Positions 55,658 to 64,000 of a DNA stretch of 64,000 nt are shown one piece after another. Where the stretch lies: positions 219,066,996 to 219,130,995 of the forward strand of contig JASDDO010000024.1 of NCBI GenBank assembly GCA_030015575.1, given 5' to 3'. Source of the DNA: Agapanthus africanus (Eukaryota > Streptophyta > Magnoliopsida > Asparagales > Amaryllidaceae). A model generated the notes under the pieces. It had not been told where the DNA came from. It saw only the letters and a program-made list of their open reading frames with translations, and ran no database searches. Positions within the stretch are counted from its first letter, which is position 1, and each line of letters begins with the position of its first letter. Made by a program: the position numbers and the translations under genes.

Positions 55658-55667
55658 CTATTTATAG
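55658..55667 (-). promoter_or_regulatory. Antisense promoter (TATA box) of element 2
   Basis: CTATAAATAG on the minus strand lies about 100 bp inside the 3' LTR start and 145 bp upstream of the first splice donor. It is conserved in element 1 (34527-34536). Transcription would start near 55630 and run against the pol transcript. Confidence 0.6.
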
Positions 55668-55770
55668 GGCGCTTGCGCCTCTTGAGATCACCCCCTTGAT
55701 CTAACGGTCAGGGGGGTTGCCACCGCTGCACTCACGTGTGCGCCACGTGAGCGCAACGGTGGAGGGCATT

Positions 55771-58427
55771 TGTTTCGCCCAATCAGAGCAAAGCTCTGTT
55801 TGAATTCAAAATTCAAATTTTGAAGCAACGCTTCAAGTCTCAGGCGCAACGCGCCGCGTGTCTGGCACTAATACGTCAGCGCAACGCCCAAGAAGGCGCG
55901 CCCAATCAGAGCAGAGCTCTATTTGTCTGAAGCAACGCTTCAGTTGCGCTGCGCTCTGCGCTGCGCGACACGTGTCAGCGCAGATGCGCTGGCGCAGTTG
56001 CGCTGCGCGACACGTGTCAGCGCAGATGCGCTGGCACAGTTGCGCTGCGCGACACGTGTCACGCGCTGGGGCATCTGCGCCAAAACTGAATTAAGATTTT
56101 AAGAAATCTTTTCTGTTCTTGTTAAAACAAGAAGATTTTCTTCTGCAAAGCAGAAGCCCTTGGATCCAACGGTGGGGAAAATTCCCCAAATCACTCAGAG
56201 AATGATCTCTTTAACAAATTTAACTAATTTGTGAGCACTATAAAAAGGACCCTAAGCCTCAATTCAAAGGCATCAACATTTTTCTGGAGAACTCAAGAAC
56301 TTTAAACAGAGAGAACTCTGAGAAGATTTCAAGAAAAAGGTAAAGAACCTTCATGAATTAGAAGAAATTCCTTCTAATAGATCATTAGTCTAAAAACAAG
56401 ATCAATGATCTTTACATAATAAACAGTGCTTTGCACTTCTTGTGAACCTCCGGTACTTTAAAAACAATAAAAATAAAAAAATAATAAAATAATAGTGCTT
56501 TGCACTTTTATGAACCTCTGGTTCTTCAAATAAAGAAAAATTTATTCTTCTTTGATCTAATTTAGATCAAGAAATTAAACAGTGCTTTGCACTTCCCTTC
56601 TTGAATCTAAAAGATTCTTAGTGCTTTGCACTTCCAAACTGCGTCGTTGCGCTCTTAAGAGAGCGCCACGTGTCGGCTATAGAACCACTTGCGCTAAGCG
56701 CCCTTAAAATAGAGCTTTGCTCTCTGGAATTGGCGCAACTCGCTGAGAGCACGCCACGTGTCAGCAACGCAACAGCGCAGCGCAACAGCGCAGCGCAACA
56801 GCGCAGCGCACTGCGTTAGTGCGCTTGCGCTCACCAGAGCACGACACGTGTCATCACCATATGAGCTTGCGCTCATTACTTAGCGCAAAGCGTAAATGCA
56901 TTGTATTGCTTACAAAAGGGCCAAGCCCAATTAAAAGAAGGCCTAACAGGCTTAATAAAATGCAATGCATTATTTTAAGGGGCAGAGCCCAAACCAAAAC
57001 AGATGCTCTGCATCATTTATAAATGGGCAGAGCCCAAACAAAATAATAAGAATGCTATGCATTTTAAAAGGGGCAGAGCCCAAACAAGGTAGATACTTTG
57101 CATCATTTACGAATGGGCAGAGCCCAAAATAAATCGATACTCTGTATCGTTTAAGGGTAGAGCCTAAATAAAAAATGCAATGCAAAAGCAAATAAAATGT
57201 TGAATATTTTCAACTGGACTTAGCCCAATCGTGGCCATAAGTCCTTAAATTAAATTGACTGAGCAAAATGGCTCTCCTAAATCAATCTACGTCCGGTTCG
57301 AGGATACATCTCCGAACTCCTTTGACATCCATCGTTGTAATTCCTCAACGACGTCAAAGAGGTGACGGGTCCCAACGACCACACACCCATATGGACCGAA
57401 ACGTCCCTAAACTAATATCGGACCGAGACGTTCCTAAACTAATATTGAACCGAAACGTCCTTAAACTAATATCGGACCGAGACGTCCCTAAACTAATATC
57501 AGACCGAGACGTCCCTAAACTAATATCGGACCGAGACGTCCTTAAACTAATATCGGACCGAGACGTCCCTAAACTAATATCGGACCGAAACGTCCCTAAA
57601 CTAATATCGGACCACCATGTCCCTAAACTGGCGATGGACCACCACGTCCTTAAACTGGCGATAGACCACCACGTCCTTAAACTGGAACAATAGAGCCTCC
57701 AAACGCTCTTTTGCCGGATCTAAACGGTCCCGTTTAAGTTGATCTTAGCCCCAAACACGGCTAACGTATCCTTAAACATTCAAATGGATTATAAAACTCC
57801 CAATGAACTCTGGTTCGAGGGTACATCTCCGAGCTCCTCTGATACATGTCGTTGTAATCCTTCAACGACGTCAGAGAGGTGACGAGTCCCGATGGCCATA
57901 CATTAAATTAACCACTACGTTAAGTTGATCTTAGTCTCGAACAGGACTGACGTATCCTTAACGAACGTTTAAGTTGATCTTAGCCGCAACGCGACTAATG
58001 CATCCTTAAACTAAAAACACCAAACCCAAATCTAAGCAAACACGGATTTGGACTAATCCACGTCCTACGGGCGACGGCATTACTCAGTCCCCGTATACAA
58101 TCCACGGGCAACCACAAACAAAACAAACACACACGACACGAAGTGAAATTCTGGAGAAGGAGAAAGTTGTTACCGCGATGCGGTAGCGTAATTAACTGCA
58201 GGGGCTTGCGCCTGCAGGGAAGAACGTCCCCACAATCAAAAACCCCTCACCCTGAGGGGGAATCTGACGAAGTCTGCTACATCGGTCGCATCCGTCTAAA
58301 CCTCTGATACATGGTGCCATAAATCAACTTAGCATCTTCGGAGAGATAGACGGATAAAACCAAATAGCATCTGCCCCGAACCTCAGGCAACGGACGCGAA
58401 GTCCGGGCCGCCGTTCGAAGGGGAACA
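55771..58427 (+). repeat. Element 2 3' LTR
   Basis: It follows the purine-rich GGTGGAGGGCATT and begins TGTTTCGCCCAATCAG. It has the same landmarks as the 5' LTR: CACGTG modules 55965-56060, TATA box 56238-56246, eleven 27-bp units 57393-57690, and end GGGGAACA at 58427. It lacks one CACGTG module detail and one 27-bp unit relative to the 5' LTR. Confidence 0.95.
57391..57690 (+). repeat. 27-bp tandem array in element 2 3' LTR
   Basis: Eleven units of the same family as 36870-37195, one fewer than in the 5' LTR. Confidence 0.9.
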
Positions 58428-58432
58428 GTCCC

Positions 58433-59021
58433 CAAGACTTCAAGTCTCATATAGAGGAACCCCCCTTATAAACTTTGAGAAATCTGAGAAAGAAGAGCAA
58501 GCTCTCGGAAGAAGAAGATTTTCTTCAAGGTAAAAAGAACAGAAAGACGAAATCGTCTTGTATAAAAGAAGAATTTACTTCTATTTTCTAAGATCATAGA
58601 TCTATAAGACCAATGTCTTTCATAACAGAGATCAAAATATCTCATCATAAAATAAGAAGAACATAATTCTTCTCACAGATCATAGATCTATAAGACTAAG
58701 GTCTTTTACACAAAGAGATCATGAACATCTCATTATAAAAAAAGGAGGAGAATAAGTCAATTCTCTTAGGATCAAAGATCCATAAAGGAAAAGCCTTTCA
58801 CCAAAATAAAAGATTGAAACATCTCCTATAAAATAAGAACTGTGTTCTTAGAATCTTGAGATAAAGTCTCTTATAAACGAGAATTTATTTCTCGGATCAT
58901 AAAACTGGTCTAATAGCGCTTTGCGCTCATGGACTGGCACTCAGCGCCAAGCGCGCCACGTGCTTCCCATGTGTGCGCTACTTGAACAGAAGCGCTTTGC
59001 GCTCTTTGGACTGGCGCCAAG
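58433..59021 (+). repeat. Element 1 3' LTR, part 2
   Basis: It resumes at CAAGACTTCAAGTCTCATAT (5' LTR equivalent 7284) after element 2 and its GTCCC duplication. It continues through the leader to GGACTGGCGCCAAG, where element 3 begins. The rest of this LTR should lie beyond the window. Confidence 0.85.
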
Positions 59022-59502
59022 TGTTCATAACAGAATACTGCATTTTATACCGCCCATTCTTACGCTCGTGTGTTTATAGGTAGGTGCTTTTGATCTATGT
59101 TTGTTACATATTTACAGAATACAGGTTTCCAGTACAAATATTGCAAATCAAGACAAAATCTCCACAGTTACACCAAATACAGAACATCTGTTGACAGCAA
59201 ATAAAAGCCGAGTTCCGGTCATCCATATCCGTCCAGTGCTGCGTACCGGTCCCAAGGACAAGACATATGACAGTGGTCATTCGTGTCTCGGACATGCACA
59301 AAGCACGAGAGGGGCTGCACAAGAATCAATGGGTGCGCGGAGCTCGAGAGAGATAAAGTCAAAAGTAAAGAGAAGTGTGCAATCTTGGACAAGGAATTCT
59401 GCTGATATTCTGGATGACTTCTGTGAAGTATGAAGATTTCAAACACGAGGAAACAGTGTACCAGGGAAAGCCCCAAAAGTTGACGACCTGACTCCACCAC
59501 AT

Positions 59503-59551
59503 GGCCGCGTTTCCGCGGCCAATAGGGGGTATTGGCCGCGGAAACGCGGCC
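59503..59551. repeat. Perfect 22-bp inverted repeat upstream of element 3 TATA box
   Basis: The arm GGCCGCGTTTCCGCGGCCAA plus TA, a loop of five G, and the exact reverse complement. It lies about 90 bp upstream of the TATA box and is GC-rich in an A/T-rich setting. Confidence 0.9.
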
Positions 59552-59640
59552 GTACTGGCGCCGCACTCTGTGGGTTTTTGGAGGCTGTTTGGGTATTTCC
59601 CATGTGGTCTGGTGGTTGCCCTAGAACTCCATTCTCCTTC

Positions 59641-59649
59641 CTATAAATA
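59641..59649 (+). promoter_or_regulatory. TATA box of element 3 LTR
   Basis: CTATAAATA follows TTCTCCTTC, with a start site expected near 59675. Confidence 0.65.
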
Positions 59650-60753
59650 CAGCAGTTCTGAGCTCAACCAAGGGAGCTTTTCTTTAGCCTCTTTTTTGTG
59701 TAGTTTTCTTCTTCTTTCTTCTTCTTCTTCATTCTTCCTCCATGAAATTGTAGTGAGAGCTTTTATGTGGATGTTAATGAAGATGAGGGATTTTTATCTT
59801 TCTTGTTAGTTTGCTCCCCCTTGAGATTCTTGCTTTCTCTTGCTCATTCAACCTCTTCATTGAGCTTGAATGGTTAAGGGTTAGTTATTGATCTCAAGGG
59901 TCGTATTTTCTCACGGGACTAGCACTTCATTTCACATGCGTTCTCTACCCTTCCCTTGATCTTGCAACCTCTTCATTGAGCTTGCAAGTTTAAGGGTTGG
60001 CTATTGATCACATGCTTGTCTTGAGTCCTAGTTTCGTATTCTTTTTATCGCTTTTTATTACTTGCTTTTTATTACCTTGTCTTTAATTATTTGCAATTTA
60101 ATTCATGCACTTTCCTTCTTGTAATATTTTCTTTTATTTGTTCTTTTCTTTTTGTTCTCTTTAGTTCATTTTGTGAATGTTGTAATTATTATTGTTGTTA
60201 AGAATCCATATGATATTGTAAGTTAACGTTTCTTTGCCAATTCTTTTTCCCGTTATTTTCCATTTGAACTTCGCCCAAACCATACGCAAGCGCTCCATTA
60301 GGCACCCTACCCTGACAAGGTAACGGTGATTCCTAACCGCGACCGGTTGCGTTCGGTTTGGCCGGAGGCGAAAGCAAGAGACAAGAACGGAAGGACAAGG
60401 GTAAATAAGCCGGATTCCACGAATACCGCGCTTAAATCCCCTAATCCACGTTGTTGCCGATTGCTCTAGCTTCAATTGGTCAAGACTCGGCTCAAAGGTT
60501 TTGAGTACGGATTTCTTTAGCTTACAATCTCGTATTTTCTTCTTAACAACTTTATACTTGCAAATAAACACATAGGTTAGATCAAACAACATACAGATTC
60601 TTTATTAACTCGTCTAAGACAAGAAGGTAAGATACAACCATCTCCCTGTGGACCGACCCGTGCTCAACCGGCTAGCTGCAAAGCGACACCGTCCTGATCG
60701 CGGTTACACTTTAATTCTTTGAACATCCGACACGCCAAAAGCGTGCGATCAAA

Positions 60754-60771
60754 TGGCGCCGTTGCCGGGGA
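60754..60771 (+). other. Primer-binding site of element 3 (tRNA-Asp type)
   Basis: TGGCGCCGTTGCCGGGGA is the characteristic primer site of Athila-like elements, matching the 3' end of plant tRNA-Asp. It lies two bases after the LTR end. Confidence 0.85.
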
Positions 60772-61795
60772 GACGGTAGCGTATTTTCTTTCTTGTTATT
60801 CGGGTTAATATTCTTTTTGTATATATATATATAAAAAAAATCTTTTTGTTTTTATTTTGATAATTTTTGTGGGCAAGTGTGCAGATTTTTGCGTTTTTGC
60901 AAACTGCGATTGTGGGAGCAAAGTGTACATTCAAAGTTAAGGTGATTACGAAGTATGGTGCCAAAGATCCGGGTAGTTTGACCCGCGCAAGCGAACTTTT
61001 CAAGCTTACCGGATTTGATTCAACGGGGGTTTCCTAACCCAAAACTTAACGGTACGTATTTTACTAACACCTTCTTCTCAAATCCGACGCATCCAATATA
61101 CTATTCTTTGCAGGATTCTTTGCAAGTTCGCTAGCAAACGCTAAAAATTGACTAACCCGTATTTGTTGCAGCGCCGCGCTTAAACTAAAAAACGATTGTT
61201 TGATTCTTTATAGAATTTTTGAATTGCGCGTTGCATACATTAATACGGACTTAAGGGCAAGCGAACCCCACAAGATACGGTAAAGGATTTCATCACCTTT
61301 TCCGTGGCCCACAAATCACGAACTTGAGCATAACGTTTACCCGCACAAATTTTAAAAGAAACTAGACTTTAAGCCTTAAGGACTTCGCGCTCACTAGGAG
61401 AAGTTAACTGTGTTTAGAACCTTGCTTAACGGTATATTGTTTACGGGGTGTCTAGGAAAGTGTTAACGGCGAAACCGCCAAAAGAGAAAGGGTTATTTAA
61501 TTAAGGAACTTCGCGAAAGCGTTGGAAAACCTCCCCTTATCTCTGCACTTACCTGGCCTCGTGATCAGTGTATCTTGAGCCTGTTTCTCGACACAGTTTT
61601 ACTTCGACAATTAAGTTCTGGAGCAGGTCTAGTTGACCTAGGTGAACCCTAGAACGATTAGGTGTGTGGTATTTTTGTGTCGTGATTATTTTTGTCCATA
61701 TTCTTTTTGTGTATATTTCATTCTTTTGTCTATAAAAAAAAATATCACATTCTTTTTCCCCTCCTTTTCTCTACCTTTCTTTCTCTCTTCATATC
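60772..61795 (+). other. Untranslated leader of element 3
   Basis: About 1 kb lies between the primer site and the first long ORF. It has A/T-rich tracts and no ORF of note. The end is pyrimidine-rich (CCTTTCTTTCTCTC), just before the ATG. Confidence 0.5.
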
Positions 61796-63490
61796 ATGGG
61801 TACTCCACCTCGCAAAACTCTTGCCGAACTTTGGTACCCACAACCAGACATAACTTCTTACGGTTCTTGTTTTGGTCGAACTTCGAACGACCCATCCATG
61901 CCAAAAATTTCGTTGAGAGATCGGATAGACACGTCTAGGACAAACAACTGGACCCCGCAATCCACTTCGTATCAACCGTTTCAAACATTCACCCCTTCTT
62001 GCGTTGATACCCCTTTTGAAAGTCCAATTGTAGCCACAAGACCAATGTCTATTGCTAAACGTATTGAACAATCCTGTAGCCGATCTTTCACTCCTTTCAC
62101 CACTTCAAATTCTTGGGATCAACAATTCCATTCACCTTCTTATCCAAATGTTGATCCTGCTCCTATCCAGCCATTCAATTCCTACCAGTCCTACCCTACT
62201 TTTGCACCTTCCCTAGACATAGCATCAGAACCGCCATTTGGGAGTTTTCAGTATCCAAACAACTTTGAATCTTTTACTGAAACCCCTTCACAACCAATGT
62301 CTAGTCTAGAACAATCCTTGGAAGACTTTAGGGTAGCGTCAAGCCAACAGATGATGGATTTGAATGCGTCCATGGCCGCCCTCATACAACCTAGTGACCC
62401 GGTAGCTAGTTTCCAGCTAGCTCCAAATTTTCCAATGTATGATGAGGCAGTAGGACAGGCTGTGAATTTGAGTGGAGAGAGTGAGTTGTATACCCTTCCA
62501 AATAAAACCTACCCGTCTCAAATTGAATCCCACAATTCCTATGTTGAAAGTCTATCAAGTGTCCCAAATGAATTATCAGTTGAAGATAGAATGTTTAATG
62601 AGTTGTGCGACTTTGTAGTGTTTGATTTGCCAGACTGTGAAGGGACCTTGCCAAGTGAAACTACACCCAATCCTTTTGACCTCTACACCTCCATCTTAGA
62701 ACCTGAATTGATTGAAATCCATGCTTTTGATGAGGTGTCTGAGAATATTGATTTTCACTTGATTAAGGATATTGACGCTGGGAATATTTTGGATGATGAA
62801 CCCATAGATTTAGCTGAGTTTTTCTCTTCAAATCATCATCCCGAGTCCTTAAATGTTTTTCCCGAACCCCATATGCGTCTGGATTTTGAAGAGAAGTGCA
62901 TGGATGTGCTAAATTTTGAGGAAAATTTTGAGGATAGTCTTGAGGATGAACCAGTTCTAGATGATGAGTCGGATTTTCCAATTCATCCTGTTCCTTTCAC
63001 TGACTGTGTACACCCTCCAGAACCCTTAACCGATACCCTTCCTCAGCCATTTCCCTCCATCCTTTCCATCGTTCCGACCTTGCAAGAACCCGTCTCACTT
63101 TCATTTACTATGTCTGGTTTACCAAGTTCGGCGTACCCATGGCTTCTTACGAATCTTGAGGGATTTGACCCAATCTCTCGACGGGTTAATAGATTAGCAC
63201 AATCGCTGTTTACACATCGCTCATCACAAATTGTGCTAATCTATTCACTCCATTTGCACCCTCAAGTTCGTACTCCACTTCTTTTTCCCTTCCGCCATTC
63301 TTCTTCCTCTCATATACCGAGACCGTATCCCGCTTCTCTCCCGATACGGTCTCGCGTATTCCCCATTTCTTACCTCTTCACCTTCTTTCCCCAACCTCTG
63401 CTTCACCATGATAAAATCTTTGAATGGTTGGTATTAACTTTTGGCCTGTGTAAGGCCTTGTATAGCTTGATATTGTTCTTTCCCCCCTAA
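61796..63490 (+). CDS. Element 3 564-residue ORF, function unknown
   Basis: This is the first long ORF after the primer site, where gag is expected. The N-terminus (PPRKTLAELWYPQPDIT) is loosely like the start of Athila-type gag proteins. Residues about 60-190 are Ser/Pro/Phe-rich. Residues about 250-420 are strongly acidic (ILDDEPIDLAEFFSS, EENFEDSLEDEPVLDDESDF). The C-terminus ends with a hydrophobic segment WLVLTFGLCKALYSLILFF that could span a membrane. I see no capsid core, zinc knuckle, protease or RT. After the stop the sequence passes straight to the TTTGGGGG region usual near the 3' end of such elements, so this is probably a non-autonomous derivative. The ORF is intact, suggesting a young copy. 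Confidence 0.5.
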   Translation: MGTPPRKTLAELWYPQPDITSYGSCFGRTSNDPSMPKISLRDRIDTSRTNNWTPQSTSYQPFQTFTPSCVDTPFESPIVATRPMSIAKRIEQSCSRSFTPFTTSNSWDQQFHSPSYPNVDPAPIQPFNSYQSYPTFAPSLDIASEPPFGSFQYPNNFESFTETPSQPMSSLEQSLEDFRVASSQQMMDLNASMAALIQPSDPVASFQLAPNFPMYDEAVGQAVNLSGESELYTLPNKTYPSQIESHNSYVESLSSVPNELSVEDRMFNELCDFVVFDLPDCEGTLPSETTPNPFDLYTSILEPELIEIHAFDEVSENIDFHLIKDIDAGNILDDEPIDLAEFFSSNHHPESLNVFPEPHMRLDFEEKCMDVLNFEENFEDSLEDEPVLDDESDFPIHPVPFTDCVHPPEPLTDTLPQPFPSILSIVPTLQEPVSLSFTMSGLPSSAYPWLLTNLEGFDPISRRVNRLAQSLFTHRSSQIVLIYSLHLHPQVRTPLLFPFRHSSSSHIPRPYPASLPIRSRVFPISYLFTFFPQPLLHHDKIFEWLVLTFGLCKALYSLILFFPP

Positions 63491-63508
63491 TCCGGAACTT
63501 CAACGCTT

Positions 63509-63526
63509 AACAGTGGAAACACTGTT
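63509..63526 (+). repeat. Hairpin AACAGTG-GAAA-CACTGTT, element 3
   Basis: A perfect 7-bp stem closes a GAAA loop, followed by TTAGGTTTGGGGGGG within 10 bases. A second hairpin of the same design lies at 63640. Confidence 0.75.
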
Positions 63527-63639
63527 TTACTTAGGTTTGGGGGGGACATTTTTTTTGTATATATTTTTGTTTTCCTTTTTGTTTTGTCTATAATTTTTTT
63601 TAAGAAGCGCCGGCAATTTTGACCCTCTTGATATAGCCT

Positions 63640-63657
63640 GACAGTGAGGGCACTGTC
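63640..63657 (+). repeat. Hairpin GACAGTG-AGGG-CACTGTC, element 3
   Basis: A perfect 7-bp stem whose outer pair is G-C where the first hairpin has A-T. It is followed by AAGTTTAAGTTTGGGGG. Confidence 0.75.
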
Positions 63658-64000
63658 AAGTTTAAGTTTGGGGGTGTGCTCGGTAAGCTTTCTTCCTTCG
63701 CATTCATTTGTATATTTTGCATTTGCATACCTTATTAAAAATCCATAAAAATCAGAAAAATTTCTAAAAACATAAAACCTTTTTTGTCAAGTTAGCTAGT
63801 AAGAAGAACTCTGATTCAACATTCGACGGTTTTTGTTTGAAAAAATAGGAATAACTAAATCTTATGTTTAGATTTTGTAAACCTGAAAGATAACTCTCCT
63901 TTGAAGTTAACTATAGCTGATATACGTCTTTACATTACACTACACGGTCGTGAGTTGTGGAAATTAGATGACAAGTCTTTTATGTTTAAAAACTTTTAAA
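63658..64000 (+). other. Non-coding 3' region of element 3, to window end
   Basis: It holds AAGTTTGGGGGTGTG, then an A/T-rich stretch with CATAAAAATCAGAAAAATTTC, as seen near the 3' part of Athila-like elements. I see no gene. The element continues past 64000. Confidence 0.5.

Larger units (their letters stand above)
35250..58427 (+). mobile_element. Element 2: full-length 23.2-kb Tat-lineage Ty3/gypsy retrotransposon
   Basis: LTRs of 2682 and 2657 bp begin TGTTTCGCCCAATCAG and end GGGGAACA. GTCCC is duplicated at 35245-35249 and 58428-58432. The order is LTR, primer site, gag-protease ORF, RT-RNase H-RNase H-integrase ORF, long 3' region with repeats and hairpins, minus-strand spliced gene, LTR. 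Two RNase H domains and no chromodomain place it in the Tat lineage, which is known for very large elements and for extra ORFs, some antisense. The LTRs differ by few substitutions, so the insertion is young. One frame change, one TGA in pol and one TGA in the antisense gene suggest this copy is not autonomous. Confidence 0.95.
6738..59021 (+). mobile_element. Element 1: decayed Tat-lineage Ty3/gypsy retrotransposon, host of nested insertions
   Basis: The order is 5' LTR 6738-9193, primer site 9199, gag-protease pseudogene from 9344, RT-RNase H-integrase pseudogene to 30311, long 3' region to 34638, and 3' LTR 34639-35249 continued at 58433-59021. It is interrupted by a LINE, element 4, element 2 and finally element 3. 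The proteins match element 2 closely over their whole length, including a second RNase H domain, which marks the Tat lineage. Many stops and frameshifts show it is dead and older than element 2. The target duplication cannot be tested because its right end is not visible. Confidence 0.85.
59022..60751 (+). repeat. Element 3 5' LTR (Athila-like)
   Basis: It starts TGTTCATAACAG directly after element 1's CGCCAAG and ends GCGTGCGATCA two bases before the primer site. It is 1730 bp long, usual for Athila-like LTRs. It holds a 22-bp perfect inverted repeat (59503-59551), the TATA box CTATAAATA (59641-59649), and a CTTCATTGAGCTTG phrase repeated at about 59855 and 59971. The left edge is inferred from where element 1 similarity stops. 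Confidence 0.75.

Noticed and set aside
60161..60592. Minus-strand 143-residue ORF in element 3 LTR
   Set aside because: It lies within the LTR, has no recognisable domain, and has an A/T-rich low-complexity end.
1..64000. Ordinary host genes
   Set aside because: Every long ORF is explained by retroelement sequence. I found no host exon or non-element protein domain, although very short exons could be missed by eye.

Overview
The window is plant nuclear DNA, probably from an angiosperm with a large, repeat-rich genome. I recognise no host gene. Almost every base belongs to nested LTR retrotransposons of the Ty3/gypsy type, plus one LINE fragment. The evidence is TATA-bearing LTRs, TG...CA ends, 5-bp target duplications, primer-binding sites, polypurine tracts, and gag, protease, reverse transcriptase, RNase H and integrase motifs of the plant Tat, Tekay-like and Athila-like lineages.

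Layout. (1) 1-6737: three partial long LTRs of a Tekay-like element (copies A, B, C) with a 327-bp internal remnant between B and C. (2) 6738-59021: element 1, an old, decayed Tat-lineage element inserted in copy C. Its gag-pol is broken by a 5'-truncated RTE-type LINE (11033-12135, 17-bp target duplication), and by element 4 (15022-25529, minus strand, duplication GATAC), a non-autonomous Tekay-like element with a two-zinc-knuckle mini-gag and an acidic ORF. (3) 35250-58427: element 2, a structurally complete 23.2-kb Tat-lineage element with duplication GTCCC, inserted just after the TATA box of element 1's 3' LTR. (4) 59022 to the window end: element 3, an Athila-like element with a tRNA-Asp-type primer site and an acidic ORF but no pol in view.

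The most interesting content is in the long 3' region of elements 1 and 2, between pol and the 3' LTR. Element 2 carries on the minus strand a complete eight-exon gene model (54879 to 50069). All seven introns are short GT-AG introns in phase 1, the frame stays open apart from one TGA, and a plant-mobile-domain-like region lies in exon 1. It has its own TATA box, a 5'-UTR intron and a poly(A) signal. Element 1 keeps the same antisense promoter and first splice donor but drives a different, short ORF. Upstream of the antisense genes both elements hold arrays of short hairpins with a conserved loop and covarying stems (seven sets), 27-bp repeats also found in the LTRs, and other tandem arrays.

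Element 2's sense coding capacity is one gag-protease ORF of 1829 codons, followed in the -1 frame by RT, RNase H, a second RNase H and integrase. The frame change sits on a slippery-like TTTCCCC next to the gag stop, but a TGA further on suggests that this copy is disabled.
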